Source: Sphingomonas rubra
GTDB lineage: Bacteria; Pseudomonadota; Alphaproteobacteria; Sphingomonadales; Sphingomonadaceae
Length of the DNA stretch: 64,000 nt
Assembly (NCBI RefSeq): GCF_900115745.1
Contig: NZ_FOXP01000004.1
Coordinates: 2,501-66,500 of the forward strand
Reading direction: 5' to 3'
Part shown: positions 11,514 through 19,850 of the stretch, in pieces
Layout: every line of letters starts with the position of its first letter
Numbering within the stretch: the stretch's first letter is position 1
Notes under the pieces: model-generated
Told to the model about the DNA's origin: nothing
What the model saw: only the letters and a program-made list of their open reading frames with translations
The model's database searches: none
Position numbers and translations under genes: made by a program

Positions 11514-12557
11514 TCACCCTCGGAATAGCAGCAGCGCGGCGGCGAGCGAGAGACCCAGCGCGACGAGCGACGCCACGGCGATCACCACCAGCGGCTTGAC
11601 GCCGGTGCCCAGCAGCGCGGTCATCGGCGCACGAATCCCCGTGGCGGCCACGGCGCATGCGAGGAACGCCGTCGCGACCGTTTGCGCGGAGCGGCCGACC
11701 ACGGGCGGCACGGGCAGTACCGAGTTGAGCGCGGCGACGACGAAGAACCCGGTGACGAACCAGGGCACCGACAGCTTCGCCCTTTTGCCGCCGTCCGACG
11801 GGAAGAACGCGGCGATCAGCGCCAGCACGGGGGCGAGCAGCGCGACGCGCGTCAGCTTGACGATGGTGGCGACCTGCCCCGCATCGTCGGAGAAGGAGTA
11901 GCCCGCGCCGATCGCCTGCGCGACGTCGTGGATCGACGCGCCGAGCATGAAGCCGGCCTGCCGGCTGGAGAGGCCGACCCCGTGTGCGATGAGGGGATAG
12001 AAGAACATGGCGGTCGCGCTCGCGGCCGAGATCCCTACCAGGACGAGCGCCAGCTGCGCCTGGTTCGCGCGCCGTTCGCCTAGCGTGGTCGCCAGCGCCA
12101 GCGCCGCCGACGCGCCGCAGATCGCCACCGCGCCCCCCGCCAACGTGCCGAAGGCGGAGGACAGCCCTGCCGCGCGGGCGACCAGCACGCCGGTGCCGAG
12201 CGTCGCCAGCAGGATCAGCACGACCGCCAGCAGCGTCAGCGGACCGAGGCCGACGATCTGCCCGAGCGTGACGCGCGCCCCGACCAGCACGATGCCCCAC
12301 CGGAGCAGTGTTCTGGAGGCGAAGCCGAGCCCCGCCGCCATCCTGGCGTCGCCGCTCAGGAAATTGAGCGCCAGGCCGATCAGCAGCGCCATCAGGGTCA
12401 GCGGTGCGCCGTAATGGTCCGCGACGAAGCCCGCCGCCATGGTGGCGAGCGCCGCGACGATGAGGCCGGGAAGCACGTCCGTCCAGCGCTGCCCGGGCTC
12501 CGGCTCGAGGTCGTTGAAGAGGTCGGCGGCGCGAGGGGCCTCCATCGGCCGGTTCAT
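11514..12557 (-). CDS. YeiH/UPF0324 family putative sulfite/sulfate exporter
   Basis: 347 aa, about ten membrane helices. The YeiH family signatures are visible: GGAVAICGASAALALA, then MLGASIHDVAQAIGAGYSFSD and KLTRVALLAPV. Family members are annotated as putative sulfate exporters, with experimental support limited. The ATG overlaps the stop of the sulfoquinovosidase gene (ATGA at 12554-12557), so translation is probably coupled. Its place between the SQ-degrading enzymes and the sulfite dehydrogenase suggests it exports sulfite from the cytoplasm to the periplasm, where SorAB acts. That order of events is inference. Confidence 0.85.
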   Translation of the reverse strand: MNRPMEAPRAADLFNDLEPEPGQRWTDVLPGLIVAALATMAAGFVADHYGAPLTLMALLIGLALNFLSGDARMAAGLGFASRTLLRWGIVLVGARVTLGQIVGLGPLTLLAVVLILLATLGTGVLVARAAGLSSAFGTLAGGAVAICGASAALALATTLGERRANQAQLALVLVGISAASATAMFFYPLIAHGVGLSSRQAGFMLGASIHDVAQAIGAGYSFSDDAGQVATIVKLTRVALLAPVLALIAAFFPSDGGKRAKLSVPWFVTGFFVVAALNSVLPVPPVVGRSAQTVATAFLACAVAATGIRAPMTALLGTGVKPLVVIAVASLVALGLSLAAALLLFRG

Positions 12558-14563
12558 CGCGCCGCCTCCGCCAGCGCCGCGAACAGCGCCGCGTGATCGC
12601 TGCCGTCGCGCCAGAACACCGGCGGCTCGCCGAGCGGGGCGGCCACCTCGACCGTGCGACCACCCTCGTGGCGCCCGCCCGACCAGAGATGGACCCAGGT
12701 CGCCCCCGCCGGCAGATAGGCCGACCAGCGCTCCGCGTCCGCCTCGATCACCGGCGCGACGATCAGGTCGCGGCCATAGCCGAACTGCGTCTCCACGCCC
12801 CAGCAGGCGGGATCGTCCTCCCAGTCGAGCATCAACGGGCGCTGGAGCGGAAGGCCGGTCGCCGCGGCCTCCTCGCACAATTCTTTCACATAGGGCGCCA
12901 GTGCGGCGTGGACGCGGGTCATGCGGGCGAAATGGGCGAGCACGACCGGGTCGCCGTCCAGCTGCAGGTTCTCGTCGGGGCGGTTGCCCTCGTGGCTGCG
13001 CATCACCGGCGAGAAGGCGCTCAGCTCGCTCCAGCGCATCAGCAGCTCGGGCGTGCGGACGTTTCCGTAGAGGCTCGTATAGCCACCCAGATCGCTGTGA
13101 TGATAGGCGTTGCCGAGCATGCCGGAGGACAGCGCCGCCCGGATCACCGTGCCGATGCCGTCGTGGCGCGAGAAGTCGACGCACTGGTCGCCCGCCCAGA
13201 GCAGCGGGCAGTGACGACCGACGCCGGTGAAGCCCGCGCGCATGAAGAACAGCGCATCGCCCGTGCGGCCCCGCGACTCGATCGCGCGGGCGTTCACCTC
13301 CGCCCAGATCGTCGGCCAGGCGTTGTGGGCGAGCATGCCGTCGGTGCCGTCGTGGAGACGCACGTCCGTCGGCAGATACTCGCCGAAATCGGCCATCCAG
13401 CCGGACAGGCCGTAGTCGAGCATCTCGCGCCCGATCACCCGGTCGGCGAACCAGTCGGCGGCCTCCGGATTGGTGAAATCGACGATGCCGCAATCGAACT
13501 CGCCGAAATCGACCAGATAGGGCCGATCCTCGTCGAGGCGCAACGCGAGGTAGCCGGCATCCGCCGCCTCGACGAACAGAGAGCCGTCGACTGCCAGATA
13601 GGGATTCACATAGCCGAGAAAGCGGATACCGCGATCGTCGAGTTCGGCGATGCGCCGCCGCAGACCGGGATAGCGCGCCTCGTTCGCCTTCCAGTCCCAG
13701 AACAGCCGCTTGCCGAAGCTGGTGACCCGCAGTCCCACCCAGTCCTCGCACCATAGGCCGGTGATCGCCGCGCCCGCCGCGATCATCGTCTCCAGGCGAG
13801 AGAAGCTGTCCGCGCCCTGCTTCAACCCGACGATCGCGCCCTCGTACGCCCAGCCGGGCAGTCGGGGCTGTCGGCCGAACCGCGTGGAAAGCTGCTCCAC
13901 CAGGCCGGCGAACCGCGCGGCCGCGAAGAGTTCGACCCGCGCAGGGATCTCCCAGCACTCGATCTCGTGGTGCGCCGGATCACGAAAGTCGAAGCAGCTG
14001 TAGGCGGTGGTGTCGAGGTGGAGCGCGTAGTGGCGCGACGAGACGTAGGTGGGCTGCGGATAGTTGGTGTTCCAGTAATCGCCGCCGGACCGGCCGTCGC
14101 GGTCGCTCTGAAACGTCATCAGCGTCGACTTGTCGCGGCCGACGCCCGGTTCCGAGGTCCACATGGGAAAGCGCCGGCCAGCCATGTCGAAATAGGACAT
14201 CTGTTCGCCGCCGCCCCACAGCCGCTCGCCGGCCTCGGTGACGCAGCGCAGCCAGAAACGGTTGAGGTCGGGATCGAGCCGTTCCACGGCGAAGCCGGTG
14301 TCGTCGACCACGATACGCAGCAGCGCCGGGGTCGACGACGACGCGGCAAGGGTCACGGTCTCGCGGTCGATGCTCGCGTGAACGAGCGGGATCCTCGCGG
14401 ACAGCCGGTCCGAGAGGAAATAATTGCCCCGGTACATGTCGACGTCGGCGTCGCCCGCGCCGACGAACAGCGCGGGCGCGTCCGAGCGGTGCCGGAGCAG
14501 CAGCGTGTCGCCGGCGAGCAGATCGAAGCCGTCGCCGTCCGGAACGAGCCGGACGGCGGTCAT
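12554..14563 (-). CDS. yihQ: Sulfoquinovosidase (GH31, YihQ/SmoI type)
   Basis: 669 aa; E. coli YihQ is 678. It hydrolyses alpha-sulfoquinovosides such as sulfoquinovosyl glycerol to SQ. GH31 catalytic residues are Asp392 in WMADFGEYLP (nucleophile) and Asp459 in WAGDQ (acid/base). SQ-recognition positions of YihQ (Gln262, Gln288, Arg301, Trp304, Tyr508) correspond here to Lys248 (VGLKQG), Glu273 (WCEDW), Arg286 and Trp289 (SFGKRLFWDW) and Tyr495 (DLGGYTS). This K-E-R-W-Y set is, to my recollection, one of two published SQase signatures. HEGN (His524) is also kept. The start at 14563 overlaps the flavin reductase stop (ATGA). Together these residues separate it from ordinary alpha-glucosidases. 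Confidence 0.93.
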   Translation of the reverse strand: MTAVRLVPDGDGFDLLAGDTLLLRHRSDAPALFVGAGDADVDMYRGNYFLSDRLSARIPLVHASIDRETVTLAASSSTPALLRIVVDDTGFAVERLDPDLNRFWLRCVTEAGERLWGGGEQMSYFDMAGRRFPMWTSEPGVGRDKSTLMTFQSDRDGRSGGDYWNTNYPQPTYVSSRHYALHLDTTAYSCFDFRDPAHHEIECWEIPARVELFAAARFAGLVEQLSTRFGRQPRLPGWAYEGAIVGLKQGADSFSRLETMIAAGAAITGLWCEDWVGLRVTSFGKRLFWDWKANEARYPGLRRRIAELDDRGIRFLGYVNPYLAVDGSLFVEAADAGYLALRLDEDRPYLVDFGEFDCGIVDFTNPEAADWFADRVIGREMLDYGLSGWMADFGEYLPTDVRLHDGTDGMLAHNAWPTIWAEVNARAIESRGRTGDALFFMRAGFTGVGRHCPLLWAGDQCVDFSRHDGIGTVIRAALSSGMLGNAYHHSDLGGYTSLYGNVRTPELLMRWSELSAFSPVMRSHEGNRPDENLQLDGDPVVLAHFARMTRVHAALAPYVKELCEEAAATGLPLQRPLMLDWEDDPACWGVETQFGYGRDLIVAPVIEADAERWSAYLPAGATWVHLWSGGRHEGGRTVEVAAPLGEPPVFWRDGSDHAALFAALAEAAR

Positions 14564-15153
14564 GCCGTCGCCTGTTCGCGGTAATCGCGGATCGCCGCGG
14601 CGGCGACCTGGCGACCGACCATCGCCAGCTGGTCGGCGACGGCAGGATCGGCGCAGCCGCCCTCCGCGTCGAATTTGCACTGCGCGCTGTTGATCGCCGC
14701 GGCGAACGGCGTCGGCCAGCCGCGCAACGAGTGGATGATCGAGCGCAGCGCCGCGACGGTGGACCCGGTCGCCTGCCAGCCATAGGCGGTGGCAATCACG
14801 CCGACCGGCACGTCGGTGAGGTAGACGCGGTCGTCACGCGCCGTCTCCTCGAGCAGATCGATGGCGTTCTTGACGAGGCCCGAGATGCTGCCGTGATAGC
14901 CGGGACTGGCGATGATGATGCCGGATGCCTGCCGCACCGTGTCCACGAGCGCGGTCTCGCCTTCCATGCGATCGACGCCGGGCGTGTAGAGGGGCAGGGC
15001 GGCGAGGTCCTCGCCACCGAACAACTTGGTGTCGACGCCGTGCTCCGCGGCCGAGCGCAGGGCCATTTCGAGCGCGCGTTGCGTGGACGATCCGCCGAGG
15101 GTGGTGCCGCCGATGCCGACCACGAGTGGTCGGCGCGCGTTGTTGCCGTTCAT
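14560..15153 (-). CDS. NAD(P)H-dependent FMN reductase (SsuE/MsuE-like, SmoA role)
   Basis: 197 aa with a flavodoxin-like fold of the NADPH-dependent FMN reductase family. It starts LVVGIGGTTLGGSSTQRALE and carries the flavin-binding SPGYHGSISGLVKNAIDLLEE block split across about residues 88-108. The family supplies FMNH2 to two-component flavin monooxygenases. The preceding gene is such a monooxygenase, so it most likely fills the role called SmoA in the sulfo-SMO pathway. The start ATG at 15153 has GAGGAGAGC just upstream. The 3' end overlaps the sulfoquinovosidase start by 4 bp. Confidence 0.88.
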   Translation of the reverse strand: MNGNNARRPLVVGIGGTTLGGSSTQRALEMALRSAAEHGVDTKLFGGEDLAALPLYTPGVDRMEGETALVDTVRQASGIIIASPGYHGSISGLVKNAIDLLEETARDDRVYLTDVPVGVIATAYGWQATGSTVAALRSIIHSLRGWPTPFAAAINSAQCKFDAEGGCADPAVADQLAMVGRQVAAAAIRDYREQATA

Positions 15154-15205
15154 GCTGCTCTCCTCTGCCGGTCGCCGCTTCTGTCGTCGGCCACCATGGC
15201 GCACG

Positions 15206-16273
15206 TCAGTCGATGGTCAGCGGCCCGTGCTGTAGCTTGGGCAACACGTGGCGGGCGAACAAATCCGCCTCGACCGCGTGCGGGTATCCGGACAGGATGA
15301 AGGCATCGATCCCCATCTCCCGATACATCTCGATCTTGGCCAGCACCTGATCGGGGTCGCCGACGATCGCGGCGCCGCAGCCCGACCTCGCCCGGCCGAC
15401 GCCCGTCCAGAGGTTCTCCTCGGCATAACCGTCGTCGGTGGCGTTCTCCCGCAACGCCGCCTGGGCGGCGACGCCGGTGGAAGTGGTGTCCAGCGACTTG
15501 TTGCGGATCGCCTCGCCCTGGGCCGCGTCGAGCTTGGACAGCAGCCGGTCGGCGGCGGCCCGAGCCTCCGCCTCGGTGTCGCGGACGACGACGTGCGCGC
15601 GGTATCCGAACTTCAGCGTGCGGCCGTGCTTCGCGGCGCGCGCGGTCATGTCGTCCATGATCTCGCGCACGACCTCCCTCTTGTCGGGCCACATCAGGTA
15701 GACGTCGCACCCTTGGGCGGCCGCCTCCCGCGCGTCCGGCGACAGGCCACCGAAATAGAGCGGCGGGCACTTGCCGGAGACCGTCGTCACGGCGGGCGGG
15801 TCGAGCTTCAGCTGCCAGAACTCGCCCTGATGGTCGAGCGGCTGGCCGTTCAGCATCGTCCTCAGGATCTGCATCGCCTCCAGCGTGCGGGCGTAGCGGG
15901 GCGCGGAGGCCAGCTTCTCGCCGGGCATGTCGGAGGAGATGATGTTGACGGTGAGCCGGCCGCCCAGGATGCGGTCGATGGTCGCGATCTGGCGTGCCAG
16001 CTGCGGTGGCCAGCTCTCGCCGATGCGCACCGCCATCAGCAGCCGGATGCGGCGGACCATGGTCGCGATCGCGGCGGCGAAGGCAGTGGTGTCAATGCCC
16101 AGCGCGTAGCCGGAGGGCAGCAGGATATTGTCGAAGCCGCCGGTCTCGGCCTGCAGGACGATGTCGCGGCAATGCTCCCAGCTGGATTTCAGCTTGGGAT
16201 CGGGGACGCCCAGGAACTCGTAATCGTCGTCGCAGAGCGCGGAGAACCAGCTAATCTCGCAGGCGTCGGTCAT
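15206..16273 (-). CDS. FMNH2-dependent sulfoquinovose monooxygenase (SsuD/SmoC-like)
   Basis: 355 aa luciferase-like monooxygenase. The SsuD-family C-terminus is clear: SGCGAAIVGDPDQVLAKI (phosphate-binding loop) and DAFILSGYPHAVEAD (active-site Tyr). GYRAHVVVRDTEAEA carries the conserved His, and GGRLTVNIISSDMPGE the FMN region. SsuD cleaves alkanesulfonates to aldehyde and sulfite. In the sulfo-SMO pathway SmoC does the same to SQ, giving 6-oxo-glucose and sulfite. The SQ assignment rests on neighbours: a sulfoquinovosidase, a flavin reductase and an aldo/keto reductase in one operon. The ATG overlaps the aldo/keto reductase stop (16270-16273). From sequence alone it could be an ordinary alkanesulfonate monooxygenase. 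Confidence 0.88.
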   Translation of the reverse strand: MTDACEISWFSALCDDDYEFLGVPDPKLKSSWEHCRDIVLQAETGGFDNILLPSGYALGIDTTAFAAAIATMVRRIRLLMAVRIGESWPPQLARQIATIDRILGGRLTVNIISSDMPGEKLASAPRYARTLEAMQILRTMLNGQPLDHQGEFWQLKLDPPAVTTVSGKCPPLYFGGLSPDAREAAAQGCDVYLMWPDKREVVREIMDDMTARAAKHGRTLKFGYRAHVVVRDTEAEARAAADRLLSKLDAAQGEAIRNKSLDTTSTGVAAQAALRENATDDGYAEENLWTGVGRARSGCGAAIVGDPDQVLAKIEMYREMGIDAFILSGYPHAVEADLFARHVLPKLQHGPLTID

Positions 16274-17169
16274 GGCAGCTTCTCTCCAAGGCTGGCCTCG
16301 AGGACGGCGTACCATTCGGCACGGGTCCAGCGCGGCGTATAGGCGTCCGGTATCTTCGCGACCCTGCACGGATTCTGGGTGCCGACGATCGGGATCGGCC
16401 GGGCGGGATGGGCCATGATCCAGCTATAGGCGATGGCGGAGCGGTCGACGCCGGCTTCCTCGGCCTTGGCGTCGAACAGTGCCACCACCGTTCGCGAACG
16501 CTCGTCCTGCGGGTCCGCCAGTCGCCCACCGCCGAGCGGCGACCAGGCGAGGACGGCCATCCGGCGCTCCATCGCCTGGTCGAACAGGCCGTCGAACAAC
16601 GGGGCGGTCGCCAGCGCGGAGAACTCCGGCTGGATGCTGACGATCGGCACGGTCAGGAAGGCCGCGAGCGCGGCGGTCTGCGCGGGCGTGTGGTTCGACA
16701 CGCCGATCGCGACGATCTTGCCGGCGGCCCGGGCGTCATCCAGCGCACGCGCCACCTCTTGCGGATGGGTGAGCAGGTCGGGCCGGTGGATATGGTAGAG
16801 GTCGATGCGCTCGCAGCCGAGGCGACCGAGCGAGGCGTCGATCGCCTCGGCGAGGTAGGTGGCGCTCGAGTCGTAGGGCACGCCCATGCTGATGCCGCCC
16901 TTGGTCGCGAGCACCATGCGGTCGCGCAAGGCCGGCGACTCGGCGAACACCCGGCCGAGCAGCGCCTCCGCCGCGCCGAACGGTTCGCCATTGTCCGGCC
17001 CATAGATGTCGGCGGTGTCGAGCAGCGTGACGCCGGCATCCAGCGCCGCCTCGACCAACATGCGCGCCGCGGACACGTCCTCGCCCGCGAAGCGCCACAT
17101 GCCCCAGGCGATGGAGCTGACGGTGAGGCCGGTGTCGCCGAGGGCGACGGAGCGATCGGGTGATTTCAA
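16270..17169 (-). CDS. Aldo/keto reductase (SmoB-like, 6-oxo-glucose reductase)
   Basis: About 299 aa, the usual length. The catalytic tetrad is visible: Asp and Tyr in LLDTADIYG, Lys in LATKGG, His in YHIHRPD. GKIVAIGVSNH and PIVGTQNP are standard family segments. SmoB in Agrobacterium reduces 6-oxo-glucose to glucose, and this gene opens the same operon, so that role is inferred. The start is uncertain. I chose the TTG at 17169, directly after the operator and spaced like the ATG of the MFS gene. GTG 17178 and ATG 17205 are alternatives but put the operator inside the coding region. No Shine-Dalgarno is evident for any of them. Confidence 0.85.
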   Translation of the reverse strand: MKSPDRSVALGDTGLTVSSIAWGMWRFAGEDVSAARMLVEAALDAGVTLLDTADIYGPDNGEPFGAAEALLGRVFAESPALRDRMVLATKGGISMGVPYDSSATYLAEAIDASLGRLGCERIDLYHIHRPDLLTHPQEVARALDDARAAGKIVAIGVSNHTPAQTAALAAFLTVPIVSIQPEFSALATAPLFDGLFDQAMERRMAVLAWSPLGGGRLADPQDERSRTVVALFDAKAEEAGVDRSAIAYSWIMAHPARPIPIVGTQNPCRVAKIPDAYTPRWTRAEWYAVLEASLGEKLP

Positions 17170-17189
17170 ATAAGACACCGTTGTCTTAT
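17170..17189. promoter_or_regulatory. Putative LacI-family operator O1
   Basis: ATAAGACACCGTTGTCTTAT is a 20-bp near-perfect palindrome centred on CG, as is usual for LacI-family operators. Its 12-bp core (17174-17185) recurs as the reverse complement at 21124-21135, before the MFS gene. It lies at the 5' end of the catabolic operon and in the divergent region shared with the TonB receptor gene. Confidence 0.75.
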
Positions 17190-17257
17190 GCTGCCGGTTC
17201 GGCATAAAGGAAAGAGCGAAAAGACGGCGCCCGATCGTCTGCGAACGCCGCCGGCAG

Positions 17258-17280
17258 CATGACCAGCCTCGCTGGTCATG
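17258..17280. promoter_or_regulatory. Perfect 10-bp inverted repeat in the TonB receptor leader
   Basis: CATGACCAGC-ctc-GCTGGTCATG lies about 57 nt before the receptor start. It could form an RNA hairpin in the 5' leader or be a second protein-binding site. It does not resemble O1. Confidence 0.45.
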
Positions 17281-17336
17281 GCTCGCGGTGTGAAGAAATC
17301 GTCGTGATACAGGGCCTTGGCGGTTCAGGAGAGAAG

Positions 17337-19763
17337 ATGATGAAGGCGAGAACGTTGCGAATCGCGATGCTACTGGGAGCCGCCACATCGGCGCTGTCGA
17401 TCTGCACGACCGCGTCGGCGCAGAACGCGATCCCACCGCTCAGCCCCGCTCCCCAGACCCAGCCGAACGGTCCGCCCGCACCCGGCGTGGCGGCGGAGCA
17501 GCCCGCCAGGGTCGAGCCCGATACCGCCGGCGACGTGGAGCCGGGCGAGATCGTCGTCACCGCGCAGAAGCGCAGTGAGCGGCTGCAGGACGTGCCGATC
17601 GCCGTCTCCGTCATCAGCGGCCAGGCGCTGGCCGCCAGCGGCAAGCCCGGTCTCGAAGGCGCGGTCACCCTTGTCCCCGCACTCAACTTCCAGAAGTCGG
17701 GTACGACGCTCAACCAGTCGCTGTTCCTGCGCGGCGTCGGCACCACGACTTTCTCGATCGCCGGCGAGCCGTCCGTCTCCACCGTCCTCGACGGCGTCGT
17801 CTTCGCGCGCTCGGGCGAGGCGTTCGGCGACCTGGTCGATATCGAGCGCCTGGAGGTGCTGCGCGGACCGCAGGGCACACTGTTCGGCAAGAACGCGTCG
17901 GCGGGCGTGGTCAACATCGTCTCCGTCCAGCCGACGGAGGAACTCGGCGGCTATGTCGAGGGTGGCTATTTCACCAACGGCGACGAGAGGCGCATCCGCG
18001 GCGCGCTCAACATTCCCGTCAGCGAGAATCTGCTGACCCGCTTCACCGGATTTTACGGTAAGTACGAAGGCAATATCCGCAACGTGGCGACCGGCGGTCG
18101 CGTCAACGGCTACGAGCATTACGGCGCGCGCGCTCAGCTGAAGTGGACGCCGAGCGCCAGCACCACGATCGCGCTGATCGGCGACTATCACCGCAACGAC
18201 GACAATTGCTGCGCGGAGGTGATCGGCACGGGACCGCTGAACGCCGCTGGCGTCGCGATCACCAGCCCCGCCTTCGCCGTGCTGCCGACGCCCCGCGGCG
18301 ACGAGACGCGGCAGGTCAACCAGAATCTGGTCACCCGCACCAAGGAGGAGGGCTACGGCGTGTCGCTGCAGCTCGACACGGAACTGGGCACGCAGACGGT
18401 CACCAGCATCACCGCCTATCGCGACTATCGCAACACCGAGATCCGCGACGGCGACTTCCTGCCGAGCGCCTATGTCGGCTTCAACCAGCTGCACGACACC
18501 GGTCCGCAGACCGGCCATACGTTCAGCCAGGAACTGCGCCTGACCTCGCCGGCGCAGCAGTTCCTCGCCTACGTGCTCGGCATCTACTATTCGCGCGCGG
18601 AGTCGGAGCGGATCTACTCGCGCGCCGACGTCGTCTGCAACGGGGCGACGACACCGACGACGCTGATCCCCTGCGGCACGGCCGGGGCGCCCGCCACGAC
18701 GACGCCGTTCGGCCGGGCGGACTTCGGCTCGGTCTTCAAGAACATCGCCGCCTTCGGGCAGGCGACGGCCAACTTCACCGATCGCTTCCGCTTCATCGGT
18801 GGCCTGCGCTGGACGGCGGACCAGCTGAACGTTTTCCACAGCCGCACGACCACGCTGGCGGGGCCCGGCATCCAACCGAGCTTTCCGACGACGCCCAGCG
18901 GCACCGGCACGCCGGCGACCGTGTTCCGCGGCAAGACGACCAACACCAACGTATCGGGCAAGGCGGCGCTGCAGTTCGACGTCACCCGCAACGTCACCGC
19001 CTATGGCGGCTATACGCGCGGGTACAAGGGACCGGCATTCAACGTCTTCTTCAACCTGACCGCGACCGGCACCAACGCGATCGCGCCGGAGACGTCGGAC
19101 AGCTACGAGATCGGCCTGAAGAACACGCTGTTCGGCGGGCGCCTGGTCATCAACCTGGATGCCTTCTACGCCGAGTACGACAATTTCCAGGCGAACAACC
19201 CCGACCTGGTGGCGGGCGTCGTCGTCACCCGCTTCACCAATGCAGGCAAAGTGTCGACGCGCGGCGGCGAAGCGGACATTGTCTTCCAACCGGTGGACGA
19301 CCTGTCGCTGTCGGGCGGCATCGCCTATACGGACGCGCGCGTTGACCGTTTCAACCAGGCGCCGGGTGCGCCGATCACGGCCGTGATCCCGGCGGGCACC
19401 TCGCTGCCGTTCGCGCCCAAGTGGAAGGGGTCGCTCGGCGCCGATTACCGCTGGCGCACGGGCGGCGCGGTCGACCTGTTCCTGGGCGCACAGGGCAATT
19501 ACCAGTCCAAGCAGCTCGCCCTCTTCTCGCCAGACGCAGTGCAGCGGCGCCTGGGGACGATCGACTCTTACGGGCTGGTCAACGTCTCGGCCGGTGTCGG
19601 CGATGCGAACGATCGTTTCCGCCTGACGGCACAGGTTCGCAACCTGTTCGACCAGAGCTTCGCGGCCGCGATCCAGAACGGCGGTCCGTCGGGCTCCTAC
19701 CGGTACCAGATCCCGCGCGACGCCGACCGCTATTACGGCATCACCGGCCGCATCAACTTCTGA
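17337..19763 (+). CDS. TonB-dependent receptor, probably for SQ or its glycosides
   Basis: 808 aa. The signal peptide is MMKARTLRIAMLLGAATSAL onward to ASAQ. A TonB-box/plug start (PGEIVVTAQKRSERLQDVPI) is followed by the plug (RGVGTTTFSIAGEPSV; LEVLRGPQGTLFGKNASAG) and a beta-barrel ending in a terminal aromatic-type strand, YYGITGRINF. AGGAG precedes the start ATG at 17337 (a second ATG is at 17340). It is divergent from the SQ operon, with O1 between them, so it probably imports SQ or sulfoquinovosyl glycerol through the outer membrane. The receptor sequence itself does not reveal the substrate. Confidence 0.86.
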   Translation: MMKARTLRIAMLLGAATSALSICTTASAQNAIPPLSPAPQTQPNGPPAPGVAAEQPARVEPDTAGDVEPGEIVVTAQKRSERLQDVPIAVSVISGQALAASGKPGLEGAVTLVPALNFQKSGTTLNQSLFLRGVGTTTFSIAGEPSVSTVLDGVVFARSGEAFGDLVDIERLEVLRGPQGTLFGKNASAGVVNIVSVQPTEELGGYVEGGYFTNGDERRIRGALNIPVSENLLTRFTGFYGKYEGNIRNVATGGRVNGYEHYGARAQLKWTPSASTTIALIGDYHRNDDNCCAEVIGTGPLNAAGVAITSPAFAVLPTPRGDETRQVNQNLVTRTKEEGYGVSLQLDTELGTQTVTSITAYRDYRNTEIRDGDFLPSAYVGFNQLHDTGPQTGHTFSQELRLTSPAQQFLAYVLGIYYSRAESERIYSRADVVCNGATTPTTLIPCGTAGAPATTTPFGRADFGSVFKNIAAFGQATANFTDRFRFIGGLRWTADQLNVFHSRTTTLAGPGIQPSFPTTPSGTGTPATVFRGKTTNTNVSGKAALQFDVTRNVTAYGGYTRGYKGPAFNVFFNLTATGTNAIAPETSDSYEIGLKNTLFGGRLVINLDAFYAEYDNFQANNPDLVAGVVVTRFTNAGKVSTRGGEADIVFQPVDDLSLSGGIAYTDARVDRFNQAPGAPITAVIPAGTSLPFAPKWKGSLGADYRWRTGGAVDLFLGAQGNYQSKQLALFSPDAVQRRLGTIDSYGLVNVSAGVGDANDRFRLTAQVRNLFDQSFAAAIQNGGPSGSYRYQIPRDADRYYGITGRINF

Positions 19764-19779
19764 GAGGAACGGACCACGG

Positions 19780-19815
19780 AAAAGGCGGTCCCGGAGCGAT
19801 CCGGGGCCGCCTTTT
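19780..19815. terminator. Bidirectional intrinsic terminator
   Basis: AAAAGGCGG...CCGCCTTTT forms a GC-rich stem (GGCGGtCCCGG with CCGGGgCCGCC) flanked by A and T runs. It sits between the convergent TonB receptor and MFS genes. Confidence 0.85.
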
Positions 19816-19850
19816 GCTGTTCGGTCACCCTCGTGACATTTCGGTGCGGG

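Noticed and set aside
12554..14563. Ordinary GH31 alpha-glucosidase
   Set aside because: The SQ-specific positions, the ADFGEYLP motif and the adjacent sulfonate-oxidising genes fit sulfoquinovosidase much better.
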